Source: Rubrivivax sp.
GTDB taxonomy: Bacteria; Pseudomonadota; Gammaproteobacteria; Burkholderiales; Burkholderiaceae_C
Length of the DNA stretch: 64,000 nucleotides
Direction of reading: 5' to 3'
Assembly: GCA_019635315.1 (NCBI GenBank)
Contig: JAHBZT010000006.1
Coordinates: forward strand, 1-64,000
In this document: positions 44,128 to 53,054 of the stretch, piece after piece
How the letters are laid out: the number at the start of each line of letters is the position of its first letter
Position numbering within the stretch: position 1 is the first letter of the stretch
Made by a program: the position numbers and the translations under genes
Notes under the pieces: generated by a model
What the model was told of the DNA's origin: nothing
What the model saw: the letters and a program-made list of their open reading frames with translations, nothing else
The model's database searches: none

Positions 44128-45439
44128 GTTCCGCATCAACGCGAAGTGGATGGCCTCGGCTTCTGGTGAGCCAGAAGTGCGAGCGACGGCTGCTCTCATC
44201 GACATGTATGTCGATGGCGTTTGCTTGACTCGGAACCAAGATATCTGGGCTGAGACAGTACGAGATAACGTGTTTGTGTCGGCCTACCCGCTGGCGATGT
44301 GGTTTGCGGCATCGTGGTGGCGCCTGAACTATGAGCCGCTGCCGGCTCAACAGCCTGGCCACCACTGGCGGATGGTCCATGAACTCGGCGCAGCGAACCA
44401 CGGATTCGTCTGGCCGCGGGTCATCTTCGTTCCTGACGGCGAGTCAATCCACCTCTGGGCTGCTGCGTCGTTGACACCTGATCAATCGGTGCAATACCTG
44501 CAGTCACTGGACGTGCCGAGACTGCTACCTTTGGGCGACTTCCAGCAGGGTGTTCAGCGCTTTTTGCACAGCGTGCTTGCTCGACTTGATGCCAAGGACC
44601 TTGCGGGATCTGACCTGGCTCAGCTTTGGGCAGTGCTCCAGGAGGACCTAGCAGATCCGGAGGCTGTTCGCCGAAGGAAGCTAGAAGCCGAACTGGGCTT
44701 CGATCCCGAGGAGTGTCCGGAGGCTGCGTTGAACGCTGCGCTGCTTTGGGAGCAGAAGATTGGAGACGAGGCTCTCACGGAGTTGGCTCCAGCCATTGCG
44801 TCGTCGGGAGGGAGTCCTGATCTGACCTCCCTCGCGCAACTTGAGGTAGGAAATGGGGTTGTCGGAACTCCCTCCGTCTCGCCGGACGCAATCAATCACC
44901 TCGATCACGGTGCGCCTTGGGAACGGGCCGTCCACGATGCCCGCGCCCTGCGCCGGGCGATGGGCAACATCGGCGAGCCGTTGTCCAGCAGAACGCTGTT
45001 TGATCTCTTGGGCTTGCCCATGGCCGACCGGGGACACCTGAGCGTGCCTGATGGTCGGGCTCCTGTAGCGGTTGCAATCCCCTTGGATGAACAACGGATG
45101 AAGTTCGTCCCTCGCCGGCGCAACACTGTCGGACAGCGATTCGAGTTCGCGCGCTTTCTTGGCGAGTATCTACGCGTCCCGGGGGGCCGGAAGGGATGGC
45201 TAGCTTCAACCGATCTGGGTACCTCGCGCCAGAAGTACCAACGCGCGTTCGCTGCCGAGTTCTTGTGCCCGCTTGAATCGCTCACTTCCTTCTTGGACGG
45301 CGACTTCTCGTCTTACGCAATCGATGAAGCAGCAACCAAGTTCGAGGTCAGCGAGCAGGTAGTGACTAACCTGCTGCTCAACAACGGATACATCCATCAC
45401 CACTGGTCGAGGGACCTGCCGTATCAGGTGGCAGCCTAG
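44120..45439 (+). CDS. Protein with degenerate ImmA/IrrE-like C-terminal domain (439 aa)
   Basis: The N-terminal 240 residues form an unassigned domain. Residues about 330-430 follow the ImmA/IrrE pattern of RRRNTVGQRFEFARFLGEYL, then YQRAFAAEFLCPLESLTSFL, then FEVSEQVVTNLL. The zinc HExxH is replaced by RFLGEY, so peptidase activity is unlikely. ImmA/IrrE proteins often relieve repression or act in toxin-antitoxin and mobile-element control; a non-catalytic relative may bind its small partner. It is the last island gene before the presumed right boundary. Confidence 0.7.
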   Translation: MAEFRINAKWMASASGEPEVRATAALIDMYVDGVCLTRNQDIWAETVRDNVFVSAYPLAMWFAASWWRLNYEPLPAQQPGHHWRMVHELGAANHGFVWPRVIFVPDGESIHLWAAASLTPDQSVQYLQSLDVPRLLPLGDFQQGVQRFLHSVLARLDAKDLAGSDLAQLWAVLQEDLADPEAVRRRKLEAELGFDPEECPEAALNAALLWEQKIGDEALTELAPAIASSGGSPDLTSLAQLEVGNGVVGTPSVSPDAINHLDHGAPWERAVHDARALRRAMGNIGEPLSSRTLFDLLGLPMADRGHLSVPDGRAPVAVAIPLDEQRMKFVPRRRNTVGQRFEFARFLGEYLRVPGGRKGWLASTDLGTSRQKYQRAFAAEFLCPLESLTSFLDGDFSSYAIDEAATKFEVSEQVVTNLLLNNGYIHHHWSRDLPYQVAA

Positions 45440-45638
45440 TGTGACGGAGCTTTTGTGCGGAGTTGATGGCAGTCGGCTCTACGGCCACAATCTGGTCTCT
45501 GACGGTTTCAGGACATCCCGGCCAGGGTAGGGGAACAGGTGGGGGAACGGTTTGATCGCTTCCGCTGAGTTTCCGAATGAGATCAACAGCTTAGGTCGCC
45601 GTTTCGTATCCCATCAGCCACCCCACCTGATCCAGCAC
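45440..45638. other. Candidate right boundary region of island
   Basis: The two adjacent units AGGGGAACAGG and TGGGGGAACGG (45529-45550) resemble short tandem repeats often found next to integrase attachment sites. Beyond them, 45603-45625 has a TTCGTAT loop-like sequence and ends in CCA, but it cannot fold as a tRNA. No gene is present. Confidence 0.35.
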
Positions 45639-45666
45639 GCACGACGGCCCCGCGGGGCCGTCGTGC
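45639..45666 (-). terminator. Hairpin downstream of the amidohydrolase gene
   Basis: GCACGACGGCCCC and GGGGCCGTCGTGC form a perfect 13-bp stem with a 2-nt loop, located 26 nt past the stop codon at 45692. It probably terminates the leftward gene and could also stop transcripts from the island. Confidence 0.7.
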
Positions 45667-45691
45667 ATTTGGGGGCCGCGCTGCTGCTCGT

Positions 45692-46561
45692 TCAGCCCAG
45701 CCCCAGCAGCCGCACCGCGTTGTCCTTCAGGATCAGCGGCTTGACCTCGGGCTTGAAGCCGGCCTCGTCGAAGTCCTTCATCCAGCGCTCGGGGGTGATG
45801 AGCGGGAAGTCGCTGCCGAACAGCATGCGGTCCTTGAGCAGCGTGTTGGCGTACTGCACCAACTGGGGCGGGAAATACTTCGGGCTCCAGCCCGAGAGGT
45901 CGATCCAGATGTTGGGCTTGTGCAGCGCCAGGCTCAGCGCCTCGTCCTGCCAGGGCCAGCTCGGGTGGGCGACGACGATCTGCATGTCCGGGAAGTCGAT
46001 CGCCACGTCCTCCAGCAGCATGGGGTTGCTGTTCTGCAGGCGCAGGCCGCCGCCGCAGCGCATGCCCGAGCCGATGCCGCTGTGGCCGCTGTGGAAGATG
46101 GCCGGCAGCTTGTGCTCGGCGATCACCTCGTACAGCGGCCAGGCCATGCGGTCGTAGGGCAGGAAGCCCTGCACCGTGGGGTGGAACTTGAAGCCCTTGA
46201 CGCCGTGCTCGGCGATCAGCCGGCGCGCCTCGCGCGCGCCCATCTTGCCCTTGTGCGGGTCGATGCTCGCGAAGGCGATCATCATGTCGGCATTCTTCTG
46301 CGCCGCCTCGGCGATCTCCTCGTTCGGGATGCGGCGGCGGCCGAGCTGGCTCTCGCTGTCCACCGTGAACATCACGAGGCCGACCTTGCGCTCGCGGTAG
46401 TAGGCGATCGTCTCGTCGATCGTCGGCCGGCGGTTGGAGCGGAAGTACTTGTCGGCCGCGCGGTCGTACTCCTCGCCGTAGTTGTCGAAGGGGTTCCAGC
46501 ACGACACCTCGGCATGGGTGTGGGTGTCGATCGCGATCAGCTCGGCGATGTTCATGCGCAC
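45692..46561 (-). CDS. Amidohydrolase family protein (289 aa)
   Basis: This is a TIM-barrel metal-dependent hydrolase or decarboxylase of the amidohydrolase-2 group. The metal motif HTHAEV is at about residue 13. HPTVQGFLPYDR, then FHSGHSGIG, then VVAHPSWPW and the final Asp in LFGSDFPLI are the expected metal and catalytic positions. There is no signal peptide. It is divergent from the crotonase/feruloyl-CoA synthase operon, so a role in aromatic acid degradation (ring-cleavage product hydrolysis or decarboxylation) is likely. MNIAEL, two codons downstream, is an alternative start. Confidence 0.88.
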   Translation of the reverse strand: MRMNIAELIAIDTHTHAEVSCWNPFDNYGEEYDRAADKYFRSNRRPTIDETIAYYRERKVGLVMFTVDSESQLGRRRIPNEEIAEAAQKNADMMIAFASIDPHKGKMGAREARRLIAEHGVKGFKFHPTVQGFLPYDRMAWPLYEVIAEHKLPAIFHSGHSGIGSGMRCGGGLRLQNSNPMLLEDVAIDFPDMQIVVAHPSWPWQDEALSLALHKPNIWIDLSGWSPKYFPPQLVQYANTLLKDRMLFGSDFPLITPERWMKDFDEAGFKPEVKPLILKDNAVRLLGLG

Positions 46562-46746
46562 GCGGGCGGGGCCCGTCCGTAAAGTTAACGAAGGAAATCA
46601 AAAGGCGCAGCGCGGACGGAGTCACCCGCCAACACCTTCGCGTTCTCAGCCATCATTGGCCAGCGACGGGCCTGATGACAGAGGGTTTACCCTGTGTTCG
46701 GGATCGTTCATTTAGTTTCCAATCATAAATAAATCAGGAGCGCCCG
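46562..46746. promoter_or_regulatory. Divergent promoter region with candidate MarR operator
   Basis: An AT-rich island contains ATTTAG at 46713 and CATAAATAAAT near 46727, giving an ATTTA...TAAAT inverted arrangement just before the crotonase gene. GTAAAGTTAACG near 46580 may belong to the promoter of the amidohydrolase gene. The MarR regulator encoded at 49436 is the probable ligand. Confidence 0.4.
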
Positions 46747-47556
46747 ATGACCCTCTCCTTCACCCCCGCCGGCGGCGTGCTGGCATCGCTGGACCTGCTG
46801 CGCATCGAGCTTGCCGGTGCCGTCGCGCACCTGCGGCTGATGCGTCCGTCCAAGCGCAACGCGATCAACGACACGCTGGTGCAGCAGCTGCACACGGCCT
46901 TCGTCAACTGGCCGGCCAGCGTGCGCGCCATCGTGGTCAGCGGCGAGGGCGCGCAGTTCTGCGCCGGGCTGGACCTCTCGGAGCTGTCCGAGCGCAGCAC
47001 CTTCGAGGGCGTGGCGCATTCGCGCATGTGGCATGCGGCGATGGACGCGATCCAGTTCGGGCCCGCGCCGGTGGTTGCGGTGCTGCACGGCGCGGTGGTC
47101 GGTGGCGGGCTGGAACTGGCCAGCGCCTGCCACCTGCGCGTCGCCGAGGCGAGCACCTTCTACGGGCTGCCGGAAGGGCAGCGGGGCCTCTTCGTCGGCG
47201 GTGGCGGCTCGGCACGCGTGCCGCGGCTGGTCGGCGTGGCGCGCATGACCGACATGATGCTCACCGGCCGCGTGCTCGACGCCGACGAGGGCCAGCAGGC
47301 CGGCCTGTCGCACTACCGCGTCGGCGACGGCGAAGGCCTGGCCAAGGCGCTGGCGCTGGCCGAGCGCATCGCGGCCAACTCGCCGCTGTCCAACTTCGCG
47401 GTCATGCAGGCGCTGCCCCGCATCGCCGACCTGGCGCAGTCCGACGGCCTGTTCGTCGAGTCGCTGATGGCCGCCATCGCGCAGGGCGACGAGGCCGCCA
47501 AGCAGCGCATGCGCGACTTCCTGGAGGGGCGCGCCGGCAAGGTGGGCAAGTCATGA
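46747..47556 (+). CDS. Enoyl-CoA hydratase/isomerase family protein (269 aa)
   Basis: The crotonase fold is clear. RPSKRNAINDTLV is the early strand and helix, GAQFCAGLDLSEL the first oxyanion region, and HGAVVGGGLELASACHLRVAEAST the second, with EGQRGLFVGGGGSARVPRLVG following. The ATG is preceded by CAGGAGCGCCCG. The stop overlaps the feruloyl-CoA synthase start. In this context it most likely hydrates or cleaves a hydroxycinnamoyl-CoA side chain, but a general crotonase cannot be excluded. Confidence 0.88.
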   Translation: MTLSFTPAGGVLASLDLLRIELAGAVAHLRLMRPSKRNAINDTLVQQLHTAFVNWPASVRAIVVSGEGAQFCAGLDLSELSERSTFEGVAHSRMWHAAMDAIQFGPAPVVAVLHGAVVGGGLELASACHLRVAEASTFYGLPEGQRGLFVGGGGSARVPRLVGVARMTDMMLTGRVLDADEGQQAGLSHYRVGDGEGLAKALALAERIAANSPLSNFAVMQALPRIADLAQSDGLFVESLMAAIAQGDEAAKQRMRDFLEGRAGKVGKS

Positions 47557-49436
47557 GCGCGACCGAAGCCACCCCGGCCCGCTACCGCGCCGCGCATGTC
47601 GGCGGCTGCCTCGAGGCCGTCGTCGAGCGGCGCGCCGACGGCGCCACGCTGCTGCGCTCCGCCGAGGCGCTGCAGCCCTGTGCCGCACGCCTGACCGACC
47701 GCCTGGAGCACTGGGCGCAGGCGACACCGCAGCGCGTCTTCGCCGCCCGGCGCGGCGCCGACGGTGCCTGGCGCGAGATCTCCTATGCGCAGATGCTGGC
47801 GCGCGTGCGCGCCGTCGGCCAGGCCCTCGCCACGCGGCCGCTGTCGGCCGAGCGGCCCGTCGCCATCCTGTCGGACAACGACCTCGAGCACCTGACGCTG
47901 TACCTGGCGGCGATGTGGGTCGGCGTGCCGGTGGTGCCGGTGTCGCCGGCCTATTCGCTGGTCTCGCAGGACTTCGGCAAGCTGCGCCACGTGCTGGCGA
48001 CGACGACGCCGGGCCTGGTCTTCGCGAGCGACGCGCGTTACGCGAAGGCGATCGCCGCCACGGTGGCCGAGGACGTCGAGGTGGTGCTGGCCGGCGGCGA
48101 CCTGCCCGGCCGCGCGAGCACGCCGTTCGCGGCGCTGCTGGACACCGCGCCGGGTGCCGAGGTGGACGCGGCGCATGCACGCGTGGGCCCCGACACCATC
48201 GTCAAGTTCCTGTTCACCTCCGGCTCGACCAAGGCGCCGAAGGCGGTCATCAACACGCAGCGCATGCTGTGCGCGAACCTGCAGATGATCCGCCAGGCCA
48301 TGGCCTTCCTGGCCGACGAGCCGCCGGTGCTGGTGGACTGGCTGCCCTGGAACCACACCTTCGGCGGCAACCACAACATCGGCATCGTGCTCTACAACGG
48401 CGGCACGCTGTACATCGACGACGGCAAGCCCACGCCGCAGGGCATCGCGGCGACGCTGCGCAACCTGCGCGAGATCGCGCCCACGGTCTACTTCAACGTG
48501 CCCAAGGGCTTCGAGGAGATCGCCGCGGCGATGGAGCACGACGATCTGCTGCGCCGCACGCTGTTCAGCCGCGTGCAGGCCTTCATGTATGCCGGCGCCG
48601 GGCTCAGCCAGGCGGTGTGGGACCAGCTCGAGTCGCTGGCCGAGCGCACGGTCGGCGAACGCATCCCGATGATCACCGGCCTGGGCATGACCGAGACGGC
48701 GCCGAGTTGCACCTTCGCATTGCGCCGCGACCTGCGCGCCGGCCACATCGGGCTGCCGTGCCCGGGCGTGGAGGTCAAGCTGGTGCCCATGGGCACGGGT
48801 GCCGACGACAAGGTCGAGGTGCGATTCCGCGGCCCCAACGTGATGCCCGGCTACTGGCGCGCGCCCGAGCAGACGGCCGAGGCCTTCGACGACGAGGGCT
48901 ACTACCGCACCGGCGACGCGGTGCGCTGGGTCGATGCGGCCGACCCGCAGCGCGGGCTGCTGTTCGACGGCCGCGTCGCCGAGGACTTCAAGCTCTCCAC
49001 CGGCACCTTCGTCAGCGTCGGGCCGCTGCGCGCGCGCATCATCGCGGCCGGTGCGCCCTGCGTGCAGGACGCGGTGATCACCGGCCTGAACCGCGACGAC
49101 ATCGGCATGCTGCTGTTCCCGCGCCTGGACGAGTGCCGCCGCCTGGCCGGGCTGGGCGCCGATGCGCCGGCGGCCCAGGTGCTGCGGCACGACGCCGTGC
49201 GCGGCTTCTTCCAGCTGCTGCTGGACCGCCTGTGGCGCGAGGGCACCGGCAGCGCGACGCGCGTCGCACGCGCGCAGGTGCTGGTGGAGCCGCCGTCGAT
49301 CGACCGCGGCGAGGTCACCGACAAGGGCTCGATCAATCAGCGCGCGGTGCTGCAGCACCGCGCCGCGCTGGTCGAGGCGCTGTACGACGGCAACGACCCC
49401 GACCGCCTGCTGCCGGGCGCCGGCGCCACGCTCTGA
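47553..49436 (+). CDS. fcs: Feruloyl-CoA synthase-like AMP-dependent ligase (627 aa)
   Basis: The enzyme activates ferulate or related hydroxycinnamates to CoA thioesters through an acyl-AMP. The ANL-family P-loop-like motif is FLFTSGSTKAPKAVINTQ at about 217-234. The A5 region is MITGLGMTETAPSC, and the A8 region is YYRTGDAVRW then LLFDGRVAEDFKLSTGTFVSVG. These features and the 627-aa length fit Fcs better than generic acyl-CoA ligases. It overlaps its neighbours on both sides, so crotonase, fcs and the MarR gene form one operon. Confidence 0.88.
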   Translation: MSATEATPARYRAAHVGGCLEAVVERRADGATLLRSAEALQPCAARLTDRLEHWAQATPQRVFAARRGADGAWREISYAQMLARVRAVGQALATRPLSAERPVAILSDNDLEHLTLYLAAMWVGVPVVPVSPAYSLVSQDFGKLRHVLATTTPGLVFASDARYAKAIAATVAEDVEVVLAGGDLPGRASTPFAALLDTAPGAEVDAAHARVGPDTIVKFLFTSGSTKAPKAVINTQRMLCANLQMIRQAMAFLADEPPVLVDWLPWNHTFGGNHNIGIVLYNGGTLYIDDGKPTPQGIAATLRNLREIAPTVYFNVPKGFEEIAAAMEHDDLLRRTLFSRVQAFMYAGAGLSQAVWDQLESLAERTVGERIPMITGLGMTETAPSCTFALRRDLRAGHIGLPCPGVEVKLVPMGTGADDKVEVRFRGPNVMPGYWRAPEQTAEAFDDEGYYRTGDAVRWVDAADPQRGLLFDGRVAEDFKLSTGTFVSVGPLRARIIAAGAPCVQDAVITGLNRDDIGMLLFPRLDECRRLAGLGADAPAAQVLRHDAVRGFFQLLLDRLWREGTGSATRVARAQVLVEPPSIDRGEVTDKGSINQRAVLQHRAALVEALYDGNDPDRLLPGAGATL

Positions 49437-49912
49437 TGCGCCGCGACGACGACAGTGCGGTCGCCGCGCCGCGGGCCGACGCGGCGCTGGACGAGTCGAC
49501 GCTGCAGCACCTGATCGGCTTCCGGCTGGCGCGCGCCGACGTGCCGGCGCGGCGTGCCTTCAAGCGCCACATCGGCACGCCGCTGGGGCTGCGGCCGGTG
49601 GACTTCTCGCTGCTGATGCTGCTGCTGGCCAATGCCACCGCCACGCCCAAGCAGGTGGCGCAGGCGCTGGCGGTGCCGCCGCCCAAGGTGACCGGGCTGG
49701 TCGACGCGCTGGTCGAGCGCGGCCTGGTGGCCCGACGGCGCAACGCCGCCGACGGGCGGGCGCTGGACCTGCTGCTCACCCCGCGCGGCCGCGAACTGGC
49801 CGAACGGGCCCACCGCGTCTCGCTGACGATGGAGGCGGCAATGCTGCAGGCCCTGTCGCCGGCCGAGCGCGCGATGCTCGGCGAGCTGCTGGGCAAGCTG
49901 GCCCGGGCTTGA
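49436..49912 (+). CDS. MarR-family regulator (158 aa)
   Basis: The winged-helix region (about 55-120) contains PKQVAQALAVPPPKVTGLVDALVERGLVARRRNAADGRALDLLLTPRG, the standard MarR DNA-binding block. The ATG shares its A with the fcs stop codon (TGATG). It presumably represses the divergent promoters at 46562-46746 and is released by a hydroxycinnamoyl-CoA, as known for related regulators; the ligand is inferred. Confidence 0.88.
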   Translation: MRRDDDSAVAAPRADAALDESTLQHLIGFRLARADVPARRAFKRHIGTPLGLRPVDFSLLMLLLANATATPKQVAQALAVPPPKVTGLVDALVERGLVARRRNAADGRALDLLLTPRGRELAERAHRVSLTMEAAMLQALSPAERAMLGELLGKLARA

Positions 49913-49918
49913 ACGGCA

Positions 49919-49943
49919 CGAGGGCCCCGGCGAGGGGCCCTCG
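49919..49943 (+). terminator. Terminator after the fcs operon
   Basis: CGAGGGCCCC and GGGGCCCTCG form a perfect 10-bp stem with a 5-nt loop, 7 nt after the MarR stop. There is no U-tract, but the stem is strong. Confidence 0.7.
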
Positions 49944-50073
49944 GAATCAGCGCCGGGGCCGCGTGCGCGCCCGGCCTTTCAGGCCACGGCCCGCGTGCAA
50001 GACACGCGGCCCTCCGGCGGGCACGCCCCGGCCGGCAGGGGCCGACTCAGGACCCGCCGCGGCCTCGCGGGCT

Positions 50074-50382
50074 TCAGCCCTTCTTCGCCCAGGCGCTGCA
50101 CCAGCCGGGGCCGGCGACCTGCTTGGTGCCGAACAGCGGGCAGCCGCCCCAGGGATCGCTCGCCTTGCCCTGGTACAGCGCGCAGTTGTTGCACTTCTGG
50201 TCGTTGGTGTGCTTGGGAAACTTCTTGGTGTCGGCCTTGGTCGTGTCGTGCACGTAGCCCAGCGCGACGGCCTGGGGGTCCTTCTCGTCGACGCGGGCCG
50301 GCTGGGCCTGCGCGCGCACGGCGGCCAGCGCGGTGCCGGCGGCGGCGACCTGGATCAGGAACACACGGCGGTTGCTCTGCAT
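50074..50382 (-). CDS. High-potential iron-sulfur protein (102 aa)
   Basis: HiPIP proteins carry single electrons in the periplasm, often to oxidases or photosynthetic reaction centres. An N-terminal export signal (SNRRVFLIQVAAAGTALAAVRAQA) has the Arg pair and Ala-rich core of a Tat signal. The mature part has four Cys in CNNCALYQG, GGCPLFG and PGWCSAWAKKG, the [4Fe-4S] set of the family. It is encoded alone on the minus strand. Confidence 0.9.
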   Translation of the reverse strand: MQSNRRVFLIQVAAAGTALAAVRAQAQPARVDEKDPQAVALGYVHDTTKADTKKFPKHTNDQKCNNCALYQGKASDPWGGCPLFGTKQVAGPGWCSAWAKKG

Positions 50383-50505
50383 GGGACTTTCCTTTCTGGC
50401 GGTGATGCGGGGAGGGCTGGAAGGAAGCGCTTGCGGTCGATAACGCGCGGCGACCCCGCGCGGTGGACAGCGCCGCGGCTCAGACCCGGGAAGAGGCGCG
50501 TTGGT

Positions 50506-50757
50506 TCAGGCCGCCGGGGCGGTCACGCCGAGGCAGGTGTTGCAGCGGCCCAGGCCGCGCAGGCGCGGGTCGGGCTTGCCGTCGCCGGTCTTGAAGTTGG
50601 CGTGGCAGCGGATGCACACGTACATCTTCGACGACGACATCATCGGGCGCACGCCAGGCTCGGCATGCGGGCGCGCGGCGGTGTACTCGGCCTGCGTCTG
50701 GCGCAGCTTGGGGCCGGCGGAAGAATCGGGCGTGGCGGTCGTGCGGCGGGTGGTCAT
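50506..50757 (-). CDS. Small zinc-ribbon/rubredoxin-like protein (83 aa)
   Basis: Two Cys pairs, CIRC and CNTC, lie 28 residues apart in the C-terminal half (about 47-78) and would bind zinc or iron. The first 40 residues are flexible and charged. No named family is recognised. The ATG at 50757 was chosen as the shortest start before the Cys domain. It lies close to the divergent crotonase gene. Confidence 0.65.
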   Translation of the reverse strand: MTTRRTTATPDSSAGPKLRQTQAEYTAARPHAEPGVRPMMSSSKMYVCIRCHANFKTGDGKPDPRLRGLGRCNTCLGVTAPAA

Positions 50758-50982
50758 GGCGGGCTGGAAGCGGGGTGGGCGCCCCGGGGCATCGCTAAGG
50801 GCGTATTGTCCCCCGAAACCGATACCGGTCGCATGAGGACTGTCATGGGTGCCCGCCCCGGGGCGCCGCCCGGGTCCGCTGCTGCCCGCGGCCGGCGCCC
50901 GGCGGCACCCGCCGGCGCGGCGGTATAAGTGCGGCGCGGCCGCCGCCGCCACGCACTTGCCGCACACCAGGACCCCCAGGCC

Positions 50983-51918
50983 ATGCCCCGCTACGAGACC
51001 CTGCAGATCCGCCACGACGAGCACAACCCGCGCATCGCGCGACTGCTGCTGGACCGCCCGGAGCGGCTGAATGCCATCGACGAGCGCATGCCCGGCGAGA
51101 TCCGCGCCGCGGTCGACTGGGCGGCGGCCGACGATCAGGTGCACGTCATCGTGGTCGAGGGCGCCGGCAAGGGCTTCTGCGGTGGCTACGACCTGGCGCA
51201 GTATGCGCAGGCGGTCGTCGACCACCCGTGCCAGCAGGAGCGCCAGCCCTGGGACCCGCTGGCCGACTATGCGGTGATGCGGCGCTGGACCGACGACATC
51301 ATGGCGCTGTGGCGCAGCCCCAAGCCGACGATCGCCAAGGTGCACGGCGCCGCGGTGGCCGGCGGCAGCGACATCGCGCTGGCCTGCGACCTGCTGCTGA
51401 TGGCCGAGGACGCGCGCATCGGCTACATGCCCACGCGCGTGTGGGGCTGCCCGACGACCGCGATGTGGACCTACCGGCTGGGCCCGACGCGGGCCAAGCA
51501 GCTGATGTTCACCGGCGACGTGATCGACGGCCGCACCGCCGCGGCCTGGGGGCTGGCCAACGAGGCGGTGCCGGCCGCCGGGCTGGAGGCCGCGGCGCGC
51601 CGCCTGGCCGAGCGCATCGCCGGCGTGCCGCGGGCGCAGCTGGCGATGCACAAGATGGTCGTCAACCAGGTGATGCAGTCCATGGGCCTGGAGCACAGCC
51701 AGACCCTGGCCACGCTGTTCGACGGCATCACGCGCCACAGCCCGGAAGGCCTGTGGTTCCGCCGCTATGCCCAGGCCGAGGGCTTCAAGGCCGCCGTGCA
51801 ATGGCGCGACAGCGGCCGCGCCATCCCCGAGGGCGACGAGGCGCGCGCGCTGATCCGCGAGCTCGAGGCGCGCGCCGGCCACGGGGGCACGGACGCAGCG
51901 GGCGGAGGCGGCGCATGA
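50983..51918 (+). CDS. Enoyl-CoA hydratase/isomerase family protein (311 aa)
   Basis: This second crotonase shows [33 protein letters not shown] (oxyanion Gly) and [37 protein letters not shown]. It is longer than usual at the C terminus, with a helical tail rich in Ala and Arg. The substrate is not predictable. The stop overlaps the start of the ketopantoate reductase-like gene. Confidence 0.88.
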   Translation: MPRYETLQIRHDEHNPRIARLLLDRPERLNAIDERMPGEIRAAVDWAAADDQVHVIVVEGAGKGFCGGYDLAQYAQAVVDHPCQQERQPWDPLADYAVMRRWTDDIMALWRSPKPTIAKVHGAAVAGGSDIALACDLLLMAEDARIGYMPTRVWGCPTTAMWTYRLGPTRAKQLMFTGDVIDGRTAAAWGLANEAVPAAGLEAAARRLAERIAGVPRAQLAMHKMVVNQVMQSMGLEHSQTLATLFDGITRHSPEGLWFRRYAQAEGFKAAVQWRDSGRAIPEGDEARALIRELEARAGHGGTDAAGGGGA

Positions 51919-52928
51919 GGATCGCGGTCGTCGGCGCCGGCGCGATCGGCGGCCTGCTCGGCACCCGGCTGGCGCTGGCCGGCGAGCAGGTGACCTTCAT
52001 CGCGCGCGGCCGCAACCTGGAGGCGATCAACGCGCAGGGGTTCCGCCTGCGCCTGGAGGACGGCCGCGAGCTGCACGCGCGCGAGGTGCGCGCGGTGCAG
52101 GACCCGGCCGACGCCGGGCCGCAGGACGCGGTGCTGCTGGCCGTCAAGGCGCACCAGCTCGCCGCGCTGCTGCCCGCGCTGCGCGCGTTGTTCGACGAGC
52201 GCACGATGGTCGTGTCGATGATCAACGGCGTGCCCTGGTGGTATTTCCAGCGCCACGGCGGCGTGCACGAGGGCCGCGTGCTGGACAGCGTGGACCCCGG
52301 CGGCGTCATCGCAGCGGCCATCGAGCCGGCGCGCGTGGTCGGCAGCGTCGTCTACCCGGCCGCCGAGCTGCTGGCGCCCGGCCTCGTGCAGCTCGTCGAG
52401 GGCCACCGCTTCACGCTCGGCGAGCCCGACGGCCAGCGCAGCGAGCGTGTCGCCGCGCTCGCCGAGGCCTTCATCCGCGCCGGCTTCAAGGCGCCGGTGG
52501 CGCGCGACATCCGCGGCGAGATCTGGGTCAAGCTGCTGGGCAACTGCAGCTTCAACCCGGTCAGCGCGCTGACCCACCTGACGCTGGCGCAGATCGGCCG
52601 CCACCCGCCGACGCGCGCGCTGGTCGCCGCGATGATGGGCGAGGCGATGGCGGTGGCCGAGGCGCTGGGCGTGCGCAGCCGCGTCGACATCGAGCAGCGC
52701 ATCGCCGGCGCCGAGGCGGTGGGCGAGCACAAGACCTCGATGCTGCAGGACGTGGAGGCCGGCCGCGCGCCCGAGCTGGCGGCCCTGGTCGGCGCGGTGC
52801 TGGAGCTGGCGCAGGTGGCCGGCGTCGCCGCGCCGACGATCGCCGCGGTGCACGGCGCCGTGCAGGGCCTGGCCCACGCGCTGGCGACGCGGCACGCGGG
52901 CGTGCGCCTGCAGCCGCTGGCCGGCTGA
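51915..52928 (+). CDS. Ketopantoate reductase family protein (337 aa)
   Basis: This is an NAD(P)-dependent reductase of the ApbA/PanE family. The Rossmann motif is [16 protein letters not shown] at residues 5-20, the Lys in LLAVKAHQ belongs to the active site, MINGVPWW follows, and the C-terminal domain has [19 protein letters not shown]. The classical reaction reduces 2-dehydropantoate to pantoate. Linked to a crotonase it may instead act on another 2-oxo acid. It is coupled to the upstream gene by an ATGA overlap. Confidence 0.85.
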   Translation: MRIAVVGAGAIGGLLGTRLALAGEQVTFIARGRNLEAINAQGFRLRLEDGRELHAREVRAVQDPADAGPQDAVLLAVKAHQLAALLPALRALFDERTMVVSMINGVPWWYFQRHGGVHEGRVLDSVDPGGVIAAAIEPARVVGSVVYPAAELLAPGLVQLVEGHRFTLGEPDGQRSERVAALAEAFIRAGFKAPVARDIRGEIWVKLLGNCSFNPVSALTHLTLAQIGRHPPTRALVAAMMGEAMAVAEALGVRSRVDIEQRIAGAEAVGEHKTSMLQDVEAGRAPELAALVGAVLELAQVAGVAAPTIAAVHGAVQGLAHALATRHAGVRLQPLAG

Positions 52929-52930
52929 GA

Positions 52931-53029
52931 CGGCTTCGCATGCCATGCGATGACAAGGCGCGAAGCCGAAGACAGTGCCGACGCACGGCGAGGCGAAGCA
53001 ACGCGGTCAGCGCGTTGAATGCGAAGCCG
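52931..53029. repeat. Spaced inverted repeat between convergent genes
   Basis: CGGCTTCGCAT (52931-52941) and ATGCGAAGCCG (53019-53029) are perfect 11-bp arms separated by 77 nt. A further GCGAAGCC lies between them at about 52954. The element could fold into a large hairpin or small structured RNA. It is followed by a CCCCGC/GCGGGG hairpin at 53039-53053. Confidence 0.5.
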
Positions 53030-53054
53030 CATGAGACGCCCCGCGAGGCGGGGT

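Noticed and set aside
45603-45625. tRNA-like 3' end (TTCGTAT loop, terminal CCA)
   Set aside because: The bases before the loop cannot pair with CCCAT to form a T stem, and no D or anticodon arm lies upstream. It may be only an attachment-site remnant.
47313-49358. Long leftward open frame opposite fcs
   Set aside because: It is an antisense shadow of the feruloyl-CoA synthase gene, with no start signal and only low-complexity His/Arg/Gly composition.
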